A stretch of DNA of 64,000 bases from NCBI GenBank assembly GCA_029959285.1, contig JASCOE010000004.1, positions 124,001 to 188,000 of the forward strand. The letters run 5' to 3'. The stretch's first letter is position 1. Each line of letters opens with the position of its first letter. The position numbers and the translations under genes were made by a program. Positions 33,874 through 41,364 of the stretch are shown here, piece after piece. The DNA is from Flavobacteriaceae bacterium PS02337 (lineage in GTDB: Bacteria; Bacteroidota; Bacteroidia; Flavobacteriales; Flavobacteriaceae). The notes beneath the pieces are model-generated. The model was given only the letters and a program-made list of their open reading frames with translations. It searched no databases and had not been told where the DNA came from.

Positions 33874-34618
33874 ATTAGGAGTACTCGTTGTCTGCTTATT
33901 TTGTCAAATTGTATTAGGGCAAAACGGTTCAAGGAAACCATTACACGGTCAGGTTTTAAATGATTTTTTAGCCATCGAAAGTGGTTATGTAATGAATATT
34001 AATGCTAATGTGAGAACTTTTATCGGTTCTGGCGGTTTGTTTGATATTATGGCGCGGCCAAAAGACACTTTGCTGTTTTCTGGTTTGGCTTTTCAATCAA
34101 AAAAAATCATTTTAACAGAGAAAGATTGTGCAGAGGTTCTTTTTGTAACCAAATTAGATTTAGTAAATAATCAGCTTAAAGAAGTTGTTGTTCATAAAGA
34201 ATTGAAAGTGAAATCGCTTGGAGGAGGTTCGCAAGCTATTGTCGACATGCAGTTTGAAGATGATAAGCAATCTACAGCAAAAAATAACGCAATGCTTTCA
34301 GATCAAACCATTAAATACGGAATGGATTTTGTCCGTATTTTCAAAGATGTCAAAAAACTGCTTAAGAAAAAAGAAGACATTAAAGACGAAGAAATTACAG
34401 ATATTGCTTTTGTAGAATATGCTAAAGATAATTTTACAAAAGACTTTTATACTAAAACATTAAATCTAAAAGACGATGAAATTGAGCTGTTTTTAATGTA
34501 CTGCTCAAATGATCCGCACTCCAAACAAATGGTTGATCCAGATCAGAAATTTCAGTTGATAGATTTTATGATTAACAAGAATAAAGAATTTAAGAAAGCC
34601 GCTGCTGTTCAAAAATGA
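33863..34618 (+). CDS. exported carboxypeptidase-regulatory-like protein, paralogue 4 (divergent)
   Basis: 251 residues from ATG, overlapping paralogue 3 by 11 bases. Signal peptide (LVVCLFCQIVLGQ), then a version of the same domain (GLFDIMARPKDTLLFSGLAF, LKEVVVHKELKVKSLGGG) but without the GQKKYT motif; the helical half is longer and acidic. So it shares origin with its neighbours but has been changed in the part that they keep. It ends with ATGA overlapped by the next gene. Confidence 0.72.
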   Translation: MKNKLGVLVVCLFCQIVLGQNGSRKPLHGQVLNDFLAIESGYVMNINANVRTFIGSGGLFDIMARPKDTLLFSGLAFQSKKIILTEKDCAEVLFVTKLDLVNNQLKEVVVHKELKVKSLGGGSQAIVDMQFEDDKQSTAKNNAMLSDQTIKYGMDFVRIFKDVKKLLKKKEDIKDEEITDIAFVEYAKDNFTKDFYTKTLNLKDDEIELFLMYCSNDPHSKQMVDPDQKFQLIDFMINKNKEFKKAAAVQK

Positions 34619-35121
34619 AAAATAAATTAGTTTACTGTTTGCTGGCAGTTTTGTTTGTATTGTCTTCTGCATTTGCTTTTCATAAATTTTATGTTGGGGT
34701 TTTTCAGGTCAATTATGCTGCCGAAAAAAAGATGCTTCAAATTACTTCGCGTATTTTTATCGATGATTTAAATAATGCTATGGAAAAGAAGTATCATAAA
34801 AAAACTTTTGTTGGTACAAGCAAAGAAACGCAAGCAGACATTGATTTATTCAAAAAATATCTTTCTGAAAACTTTTCAATTAAAGTGAACGGTCAATTAA
34901 AAACAATAACTTTTTTGTCTAAAGAAGTTGAAGCAGATGATGTATTGGTTTGTTATTCGAGAATTAAGGATATTGAGAAATTTAAGACATTAGAAATTTC
35001 AAATACAATATTAGTAGATTGGAACTCAGAACAACAAAACATTACACATATTTCAGTATTTGATACTAAAAAGAGCGTTCTTTTTACACAATCTTCAAGG
35101 AAAGAAGTGTTAAAATATTAA
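34615..35121 (+). CDS. DUF6702 family protein
   Basis: 168 residues with a signal peptide (YCLLAVLFVLSSAFA), then the family's opening HKFYVGVFQVNYAAEKK and LQITSRIFIDDLNNAM. The rest is beta-rich. It starts on the ATGA of the preceding gene (4-base overlap), so translation is coupled. DUF6702 genes are commonly placed before an M1 metallopeptidase, as here; the relationship is conserved but not explained. Exported, probably periplasmic. Confidence 0.85.
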   Translation: MKNKLVYCLLAVLFVLSSAFAFHKFYVGVFQVNYAAEKKMLQITSRIFIDDLNNAMEKKYHKKTFVGTSKETQADIDLFKKYLSENFSIKVNGQLKTITFLSKEVEADDVLVCYSRIKDIEKFKTLEISNTILVDWNSEQQNITHISVFDTKKSVLFTQSSRKEVLKY

Positions 35122-35187
35122 ATGAAGTCGTGAAATTATGTATTAATTATTATTTTCACAGCCTGACAAATTACCATCTAAAAATTT

Positions 35188-37431
35188 ATGAAAAAACTTT
35201 CATTATTATTGCTTTTTCCAGCAATGTTAGTTGCGCAGGAAAAAGCAACAACCACACCTACAAGACAGCAGGGTAAATACGACACAAACAAGTTTAGCCA
35301 AATGTATGATTTGCTAGCGACTCCAAATATGTTTCGTACGGCTTCTGGAGCTCCAGGGCCAGCATATTACCAGCAGCAAGCAGATTATAAAATTGATATT
35401 GAATTAGACGATAAAAATTCAAAATTAAGCGGATCTGAAACGATTACATATAGTAATAATTCTCCAGATTCTTTAGAATATTTATGGATTCAATTAGATC
35501 AAAATCAGGCAAAAGCAAATACGCAGACTTCATTAGCAGAAAGTGATAAAATTAGTCAGGTTTTGCCACTTGATGGTTTTTCTTCTAAATATTTAAAGAA
35601 AGATTTAGAGCGTGGTTTTAATATTGAGCAGGTAAAAGATGCGAAAGGAAATGCGATGTCATATACGATTAACGAAACGATGATGCGTATTAATTTGACT
35701 TCGCCTTTAAAACCTGGAGAGAAAATTTCGTTTTCAATAAAATGGTGGTACAACATCAATAATTATAGAAAAGAAGGCGGTCGTTCAGGATATGAATTAT
35801 TCGAGAAAGAAGGAAATAAACTTTATGTAATTGCGCAATTCTATCCAAGAATGGCGGTTTATAATGATTTAGAAGGTTGGCAGAATATGCAATTTTGGGG
35901 AAGCGGAGAGTTTGCTCTTCCTTTCGGAAACTTTGATGTAAATATTACTGTTCCTGCAGATCACGTAATTGATGCGACTGGGGAATTAATGAATAGAAGC
36001 GAAGTTTTTACCGCAGAACAAGTAAAAAGATACGAACAAGCTCAAAAATCATTTGACAAACCTGTTGTTATTGTAACGCAAGCGGAAGCAGAAGCAGCGG
36101 AAAAAGGTTTTTCTGAAAAGAAAAAAACTTGGAAATTTAGCGCTAAAAATGTTCGTGATTTCGGAATTGCTTCTTCAAGAAAATTCATTTACGATGCAAT
36201 GGCTGTAAAAATTGGAAACAGAACTGTTATGGCAGAATCTGTTTATCCAAAAGAATCTAACCCACTTTGGGGAGAAACGTCTACAATGGTTGTGGCTCAT
36301 ACTTTAAAAAGTTATTCATCACATACATTTGATTATCCTTATCCAAAAGCAGTTTCAGTTTCGGCTGAAGATCAAGGAATGGAATATCCAATGATTTGTT
36401 GGAATTACGGTCGTCCAGACGAAAATGGCGTAACAAGCAAAGAAGTTAAAAACGGAATGATTGGCGTTGTGATTCACGAAGTTGGACATACTTTCTTTCC
36501 TATGATTGTAAATTCAGACGAGCGCCAATGGACTTGGATGGATGAAGGTTTAAATTCATTTTTAGAATATTTAGCAGAACAAGAATTAGATTCTACTTTT
36601 CCATCAAGAAGAGGTCCAGCGAAAAATATAGTTCCTTACATGAGTGGCGATCAAAAGTTTTTAGAGCCAATTATGTCGAATTCAGAAACGATTCATCAAT
36701 TTGGAAATAATGCTTACGGAAAACCAGCTACAGGTCTTAATATTTTGAGAGAAGTAGTTATGGGAAGAGAATTGTTTGATCACGCTTTTAAAACGTACGC
36801 AAACAGATGGAAATTTAAACACCCAACTCCAGAAGATTTCTTTAGAACTATGGAAGATGCTTCGGCAGTAGATTTGGATTGGTTTTTCAGAGGATGGTTT
36901 TATTCAACAGATTTTGTAGATATCGGAATTAAAGAAGTAAAACAATATTATGTTTCAGATACTCCTACAGCAGATATTAAAAATGTTAAAGTTAGAAAAG
37001 GCCGTTTTGGATATGAAAAAGGACCTTTTGTTTACTTAGTTGCTGGAGATAATGCAGAAGTAAATGCATCTTCGAAAAAAGCGTTGAAAGTGGAAGATTT
37101 TAAACCTTTAGCAGATTATATCGATCAAACTTTTACAGCTGAAGAAAAAGCAAGTATCAAATCGCCTAAATATTTCTATGAAGTAGAATTTGAGAAACCA
37201 GGCGGAATGATTATGCCAATTTTAGTTGAGATTACTTATGAAGATGGTTCTAAAGATAATTACAAATATCCAGCGCAAATCTGGAGAAAAGGCAATGAAT
37301 CGGCTAGAAAAGTATACGCTACAACAAAAGCAATTAAGAGTATTCAAGTTGATCCAAAATTGCTAACGGCAGATATTGATGTTACCAATAATGCTTGGCC
37401 AAAAGTAGAAACGAAGTCAAAATTTGATTAA
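35188..37431 (+). CDS. M1 family metallopeptidase
   Basis: 747 residues with a signal peptide (LLLLFPAMLVAQ), so it acts in the periplasm or outside. Zinc site HEVGH at 430-434 with the third ligand E453 in TWMDEGLN, the HExxH-18-E pattern of gluzincins. N-terminal part (60-250) is the usual beta-saddle of the family; C-terminal 590-747 is a further beta domain. The usual GAMEN exopeptidase motif is replaced by DQGMEYPMI, a known variant in bacterial members. Last gene of the operon of six; a terminator follows. Confidence 0.93.
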   Translation: MKKLSLLLLFPAMLVAQEKATTTPTRQQGKYDTNKFSQMYDLLATPNMFRTASGAPGPAYYQQQADYKIDIELDDKNSKLSGSETITYSNNSPDSLEYLWIQLDQNQAKANTQTSLAESDKISQVLPLDGFSSKYLKKDLERGFNIEQVKDAKGNAMSYTINETMMRINLTSPLKPGEKISFSIKWWYNINNYRKEGGRSGYELFEKEGNKLYVIAQFYPRMAVYNDLEGWQNMQFWGSGEFALPFGNFDVNITVPADHVIDATGELMNRSEVFTAEQVKRYEQAQKSFDKPVVIVTQAEAEAAEKGFSEKKKTWKFSAKNVRDFGIASSRKFIYDAMAVKIGNRTVMAESVYPKESNPLWGETSTMVVAHTLKSYSSHTFDYPYPKAVSVSAEDQGMEYPMICWNYGRPDENGVTSKEVKNGMIGVVIHEVGHTFFPMIVNSDERQWTWMDEGLNSFLEYLAEQELDSTFPSRRGPAKNIVPYMSGDQKFLEPIMSNSETIHQFGNNAYGKPATGLNILREVVMGRELFDHAFKTYANRWKFKHPTPEDFFRTMEDASAVDLDWFFRGWFYSTDFVDIGIKEVKQYYVSDTPTADIKNVKVRKGRFGYEKGPFVYLVAGDNAEVNASSKKALKVEDFKPLADYIDQTFTAEEKASIKSPKYFYEVEFEKPGGMIMPILVEITYEDGSKDNYKYPAQIWRKGNESARKVYATTKAIKSIQVDPKLLTADIDVTNNAWPKVETKSKFD

Positions 37432-37449
37432 ATAAATAAAAGTTTATTG

Positions 37450-37489
37450 AAAAAGTTCATCAGGTTTGAAAAAGCTCGATGAACTTTTT
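37450..37489 (+). terminator. terminator after the M1 operon
   Basis: AAAAAGTTCATC / GATGAACTTTTT stem, then TCTTTTA. Confidence 0.8.
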
Positions 37490-37554
37490 CTTTTATAAAT
37501 GTATTTTAAAGGACTTTTTAAGTTAATTTTAAAACTCTAAGCTGCAAAATTTAA

Positions 37555-37562
37555 TATCTTTG
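37555..37562 (+). promoter_or_regulatory. promoter box of tatA
   Basis: TATCTTTG, 20 bases before the ATG. Confidence 0.55.
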
Positions 37563-37582
37563 CGACAACAAAAATAAAAGTT

Positions 37583-37930
37583 ATGTTTGGTATAGGAGGA
37601 GGAGAATTAGTTTTTATACTATTTATTGTGCTAATGCTTTTTGGTTCTGATAAAGTGCCAGAAATTGCACGTACAATGGGTAAAGCAATGGCGCAATTAA
37701 AAAATGCGACAAACGATATTAAAAGTGAAATTCAAAAAGGGGCAGAGGCTAACGGTCTTGACTCTAAATCTTTGACTGATATTACTGGAAATATCAATGC
37801 AGAAATTAATAATGCAAAATCTAATTTACTTGGAGATTCAGGAAATCTTTTAGGAGATACAACTAATGAAATCGAAAAAGTAAAAGAAGATATTGATACA
37901 CTTTCCGGACCTATTAAACGCCAAAGATAA
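37583..37930 (+). CDS. tatA: Sec-independent translocase subunit TatA/TatE
   Basis: 115 residues. One membrane segment (residues about 7-23, GGELVFILFIVLMLFG), the FGSDKVPE hinge and an amphipathic helix (ARTMGKAMAQLKNATNDIKSE), then a polar tail: the layout of TatA. TatA oligomers form the pore of the twin-arginine system that exports folded proteins. TatC is not next door. It overlaps the PAP2 gene by one base (TAATG), so both are co-transcribed. Confidence 0.9.
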   Translation: MFGIGGGELVFILFIVLMLFGSDKVPEIARTMGKAMAQLKNATNDIKSEIQKGAEANGLDSKSLTDITGNINAEINNAKSNLLGDSGNLLGDTTNEIEKVKEDIDTLSGPIKRQR

Positions 37931-38493
37931 TGCTTGAAACTATAAAGGAATTAGATAAAAATCTTTTAATATATCTTAACGGATTAGGTTCTGAAACATT
38001 TGATGGGTTTTGGCTTTTTATTACCAATCAGTTATATTGGACGCCATTCTTTTTATTGCTATTTTATCTTATTTATAAAAAAATAGGAGGCAAACAAACT
38101 TTATATCTACTACTTTTTATAGCGGTTCTAATTGCTTTTACAGATCAGACTTGTAATTTATTCAAACACACTTTTCAACGTTTACGCCCTTGTAACGATC
38201 CTGAAATAAATAAAATTATCAGAGTTGTTCAGGTTAGAAAATCGTTTAGTTTTTTCTCTGGACACGCTGCAAATACAATGGCAGTTGCGACTTTCTTATT
38301 TTGGGTTTTAAGACGTTATTTTAAATATATAGGCTTCTTGTTTCTATGGCCTTTAATCTTCGCTTATAGCCGAATTTATTTAGGTTTGCATTTTCCAGGT
38401 GATATTCTTGCAGGATATTTCTTTGGAGCGCTTTTCGGTTCGCTTCTTTATTTAGTGTATCGAAAACTGAAACCACAGTATTTTCCGGGATAG
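37930..38493 (+). CDS. PAP2 family phosphatase
   Basis: 187 residues with five to six membrane segments. The three phosphatase motifs are FKHTFQRLRPC (about 72-82), SFFSGHAANT (about 106-115) and SRIYLGLHFPGD (about 145-156). Family members remove phosphate from lipids such as undecaprenyl pyrophosphate or phosphatidic acid at the outside of the inner membrane. Coupled to tatA. The particular lipid is not decidable here. Confidence 0.92.
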   Translation: MLETIKELDKNLLIYLNGLGSETFDGFWLFITNQLYWTPFFLLLFYLIYKKIGGKQTLYLLLFIAVLIAFTDQTCNLFKHTFQRLRPCNDPEINKIIRVVQVRKSFSFFSGHAANTMAVATFLFWVLRRYFKYIGFLFLWPLIFAYSRIYLGLHFPGDILAGYFFGALFGSLLYLVYRKLKPQYFPG

Positions 38494-38503
38494 AGTTTTT
38501 TTT

Positions 38504-38539
38504 AGATTCTAAGTTACTAAGGGGCTGAGGTTCTAAGGT
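38504..38539 (+). repeat. short TTCTAAG-type repeat array
   Basis: Near-periodic AGATTCTAAG, TTACTAAGG, GGCTGAGG, TTCTAAGG units, in the plus orientation, 10-base pitch. Related units in inverted orientation lie at 39442-39483. Confidence 0.6.
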
Positions 38540-38587
38540 TTTTTCTTTAGGATTTTGAAAATTTTTAAAATCATATAATTGAATTGG

Positions 38588-38611
38588 CTCCAGCTTTAGC
38601 TGGAGTTTTTT
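38588..38611 (+). terminator. stem-loop with T-run
   Basis: CTCCAGCT / AGCTGGAG, two-base loop, followed by TTTTTT; likely terminator of tatA-PAP2. The stem sequence is also a common flavobacterial repeat. Confidence 0.7.
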
Positions 38612-38628
38612 ATTGTAAGAATGTTAAT

Positions 38629-38675
38629 AAAAGGCTTTAGCCAAATACTCGTTTGTGTTTTGGTTAAAGCCTTTT
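38629..38675 (-). terminator. stem-loop terminator for the PhyH gene
   Basis: AAAAGGCTTTA / TAAAGCCTTTT stem of 17 bases with one mismatch. Confidence 0.7.
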
Positions 38676-38690
38676 AGTTTTTAACTGAAA

Positions 38691-39413
38691 TTAATTTTTT
38701 AAAATCGTTTTTTCACTCCATTCTAATCCGTTTGGAAGTTGTTGTTTGCTGAATTCAATGTGAATAACCCTTCTTCGTTCGTTATTTGTGGTTTTGTTTG
38801 ATGCATGAAATAACAATGGTTTCATAATCATAATGCCGCCTTTTTCAACTTCGCAAATCGTTTCTTTTTCATTTTCGAAATCAAGATTTTCAATTCTTAA
38901 AATCCCTTTTGAATGTGAATTATTGATAACTTTTAAAGCGCCGTTGTCTTTGGTAGTTTTATCAATATGAATTCTTATCGTGAAATTATTTTCTAATATT
39001 TCTGTAGGAGGTTGAACAGCAAATTGATTTTGTTTTACAGTCCAATTTTCAAAATTTTCAATTTCAATTTTTCTGTCAACAGAAATAGTTAAATCTTGAT
39101 GATAAGCCACGAACCAATTTGATTTTTCTGGTTTGTCAAAATAAATTGATTTGGTAATGAAGTTTCCTTTTCCAAAATTAGATTCGATAATTTCTTTTAA
39201 ATTTTCATTAAAAATAAAATCTAAAGTTTCGGGTATTTCTTTATGAAATTGTCTTATTGCAAATAAATCTTGAGATTTTCTGAAAGTAGCATTTTCTTCA
39301 TTATTTGCCGTTTTACTTTCAATCAATTCAATTATATTTTCAATTTCATTTTCTGTGAAAACATTATTTATTATTGAAAATCCTTCTTTATCAATTTGTT
39401 TAGAGTGAATCAT
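38691..39413 (-). CDS. phytanoyl-CoA dioxygenase-like protein
   Basis: 240 residues with the PhyH pattern: iron ligands in VAYHQDLTI (H and D, around residues 119-121) and the distal His in MKPLLFHASNKTT (around 205), and the 2-oxoglutarate-binding Arg in RRRVIHIEFS near 223-228. These non-haem iron(II)/2-oxoglutarate enzymes hydroxylate small organic acids or natural products. The substrate is unknown. It is convergent with tatA-PAP2 and lies downstream of the O-methyltransferase on the minus strand, beyond TTCTAAG-type repeats. Confidence 0.85.
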   Translation of the reverse strand: MIHSKQIDKEGFSIINNVFTENEIENIIELIESKTANNEENATFRKSQDLFAIRQFHKEIPETLDFIFNENLKEIIESNFGKGNFITKSIYFDKPEKSNWFVAYHQDLTISVDRKIEIENFENWTVKQNQFAVQPPTEILENNFTIRIHIDKTTKDNGALKVINNSHSKGILRIENLDFENEKETICEVEKGGIMIMKPLLFHASNKTTNNERRRVIHIEFSKQQLPNGLEWSEKTILKN

Positions 39414-39441
39414 TTAAAATATTTTAAAATCTGAAAAGAAA

Positions 39442-39483
39442 AACTTAGAATCTTAATATCTCAGAAACTTAGAAACTTAGAAA
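39442..39483 (-). repeat. TTCTAAG-type repeat array, inverted
   Basis: Plus strand reads ACTTAGAATC, TCAGAA, ACTTAGAA, ACTTAGAA; reverse complement matches the 38504-38539 units. Together they frame the PhyH gene in opposite orientation. Confidence 0.6.
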
Positions 39484-40125
39484 TTAAAGAACTCTACTAA
39501 CCGTCAATCCATCACGAATAGGCAGTAAAACCGTTTCAACTCTAGGATCATCTTTTAAAAGCTGATTGTATTCTAAAAGCACTTTTGTACTTATGTCATT
39601 TGGGTGAACTGGTTCCAGAATCTTCCCGCTCCATAAAACATTATCTGACAAAATAATACCGCCTTTATTCATTTTTGGAACAATCATTTCCCAATAATTT
39701 AAGTAGTTTTCTTTATCTGCGTCAATAAAAACCAAATCAAATTTTACGTCTAAATCTGGAATAATATTTACAGCTTCTCCCAAATGCTGAAAAATTTGTT
39801 TTCCCCAAGGCGATGCATCAAAATATTTTCTTTGAAAATCTACCAATTCTTCTTTAATATCAATGGTATGCAACTGTCCGTTTTCTTGCATTCCTTCACA
39901 TAAACATAAAGCAGCATAACCTGTATAAGTTCCAATTTCAAGAATATTTACTGGGCGAATTAATTTTGATAACATGCTTAAAACACGACCTTGAAAATGA
40001 CCGCTTAACATTCTTGGTAAAAGTATTTTTTGGTAGGTTTCTTTATTGAGTTTTGCCAACAATTCTGGTTCATTTTCCGAATGTTGTTCAATGTAATCTT
40101 CTAGTTCTTGTGATATAAAATGCAT
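39484..40125 (-). CDS. O-methyltransferase, SAM-dependent
   Basis: 213 residues from the ATG (MHFISQELEDYI); an extension to 40197 would run through the promoter box. Class I methyltransferase: NILEIGTYTGYAALCLCEGM (60-79) is motif I, DLVFIDADKENYLNYWE (about 133-149) holds the metal-binding Asp, and GGIILSDNVLWSGK follows. The same set is found in catechol- and caffeoyl-CoA O-methyltransferase-like enzymes with a divalent metal. The substrate is unknown. Confidence 0.9.
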   Translation of the reverse strand: MHFISQELEDYIEQHSENEPELLAKLNKETYQKILLPRMLSGHFQGRVLSMLSKLIRPVNILEIGTYTGYAALCLCEGMQENGQLHTIDIKEELVDFQRKYFDASPWGKQIFQHLGEAVNIIPDLDVKFDLVFIDADKENYLNYWEMIVPKMNKGGIILSDNVLWSGKILEPVHPNDISTKVLLEYNQLLKDDPRVETVLLPIRDGLTVSRVL

Positions 40126-40150
40126 CTTGTAGTATCTTGTAATTTGATCA

Positions 40151-40158
40151 CAAAAATA
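40151..40158 (-). promoter_or_regulatory. promoter box of the O-methyltransferase
   Basis: Minus-strand TATTTTTG, 25 bases before the chosen ATG. Confidence 0.5.
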
Positions 40159-40186
40159 CAAAAAATATTGGCTAACTATTTGGCAT

Positions 40187-40216
40187 AAAAAAACCATTCG
40201 TTTTAGCGAATGGTTT
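40187..40216 (-). terminator. terminator after the Ala/Lys-rich lipoprotein gene
   Basis: AAACCATTCG / CGAATGGTTT with 6-base loop; T-run on the minus strand. Confidence 0.8.
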
Positions 40217-40238
40217 CTGTTTGATGTGTAGATGAAAC

Positions 40239-40637
40239 TTATTTTTTCAAAGCTTCATTTACTTCTTTTGCTGTTTTTACAGTTCCGTCTTTTGCTGCTT
40301 TCGCTGCGTTTTCAACTTTTTCTGCTCCTTTTTTAGTAGCGTCTTTTACATCAGTAGCTGTTTTTTTAGCAGCGTTTTCTACATCGCTTGCCGCTTTTTT
40401 AGTAGCATCTTTTACATCTTCAGCTGCAGTTTTAGTAGCATCTTTTGCTTTAGCAGCAGCGCCTTCAGCTTTGCTAACAGCGCTATCTGTTACTTCTTCG
40501 ATGTCTGTTGTTAGCGAATCAACTTTGTTTCCAAGTGTTAATTCGTCTTCAGCTGGCTTAGGTTCTTTTTTCTCGCATGATTGAACTCCGAATGCTAATA
40601 AAGCAATTACAGCTAAACTTAAAATTTGTTTTTTCAT
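40239..40637 (-). CDS. Ala/Lys-rich LEA-like lipoprotein
   Basis: 132 residues. Lipobox ALLAFGVQSC (acylated Cys at 21). The mature part repeats an 11-residue amphipathic unit of the type KDATKKAASDVENAAKKTA about seven times (in smaller pieces: KDATKTAAEDV, KDATKKGAEKV). This is the pattern of apolipoprotein-like and LEA-like helices, which fold on membranes or when water is lost. It may brace the outer membrane or protect from desiccation; that is inference. Short single-gene unit with a terminator. Confidence 0.75.
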   Translation of the reverse strand: MKKQILSLAVIALLAFGVQSCEKKEPKPAEDELTLGNKVDSLTTDIEEVTDSAVSKAEGAAAKAKDATKTAAEDVKDATKKAASDVENAAKKTATDVKDATKKGAEKVENAAKAAKDGTVKTAKEVNEALKK

Positions 40638-40801
40638 AATTTCAATTTTTTTTAGGTTGATAAAACTTAAAGGTTAAATGGCTGAAAAATAAAAATACAA
40701 ATTTTAAAATGATTGAGCTCTTTGTAAGATTATTTTTCTTTCGAGAGCAAGACAATTCTTATGCCAAAAACTTTCAATTTTGAATTGAGGAGATATTTTT
40801 T

Positions 40802-41353
40802 TTAATTTTTATATAAACTGAAATTTATAATAATATCATCTTTTACTTTTATAAGTCCGGCCATTTTTGTTGGAGCTTCTAATTCAATATCAGAAAACTT
40901 TAAATTGAGCGTTCCCTGAATTTTATCATCAGAATTGTATAAGATGAAATCTTTGTACTTGAGTGTTTTATCAGTAATGTAAAAGTTGAGTCTGCATTTG
41001 TAATTTTTACCGTCTTTTTTAATATCTGTAATGCTTACTGTGCTGTTCGGAAATTTTTTCACTTTAACAGTTCCTTGTAAATCCTTTGTCATTATTTTGT
41101 TTCCGCAATCAAAATTTGACATTTTAATGTCAGTATTGAAAGTGTTCTTTTTAGCACAATTTACATAAACCGTATCCTTTATATTAAAAGTATTAGAGCA
41201 ATTGTATTTGCCAACTGTAGATAGTCCTGTGATTTCTATTTTAATTTTATTTATTACCACAGCCGTATCTTCTGCAAAAAAAGTGGGTTTAGCACTTCCT
41301 AAGAAAAAGAAAATTGCTAAACCCATAATTAATATTGAAAATCTCGTTTTCAT
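40802..41353 (-). CDS. YceI-like periplasmic protein (divergent)
   Basis: 183 residues with a signal peptide (LIMGLAIFFFLGSAKPTF). Its C-terminal third (FSDIELEAPTKMAGLIKVKDDIIINFSLYKN, in parts) matches the end of the two YceI proteins farther up (SPTAMLGTIKTGQDLTIKF), so it is a diverged YceI-type lipocalin-like barrel, while the N-terminus has extra cysteines (YNCSN, VNCAKK, FDCGNK). Third gene of an operon with a YceI protein and a porin-like protein; only 12 bases separate it from the latter. The ligand is unknown. Confidence 0.72.
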   Translation of the reverse strand: MKTRFSILIMGLAIFFFLGSAKPTFFAEDTAVVINKIKIEITGLSTVGKYNCSNTFNIKDTVYVNCAKKNTFNTDIKMSNFDCGNKIMTKDLQGTVKVKKFPNSTVSITDIKKDGKNYKCRLNFYITDKTLKYKDFILYNSDDKIQGTLNLKFSDIELEAPTKMAGLIKVKDDIIINFSLYKN

Positions 41354-41364
41354 TTTTTTATATA

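Noticed and set aside
38504-38539. CRISPR-like repeat array
   Set aside because: Units are only 7-10 bases, imperfect and without spacers or cas genes.
39484-40197. longer O-methyltransferase from 40197
   Set aside because: The added residues pass through a TATTTTTG promoter box and do not look like the family.
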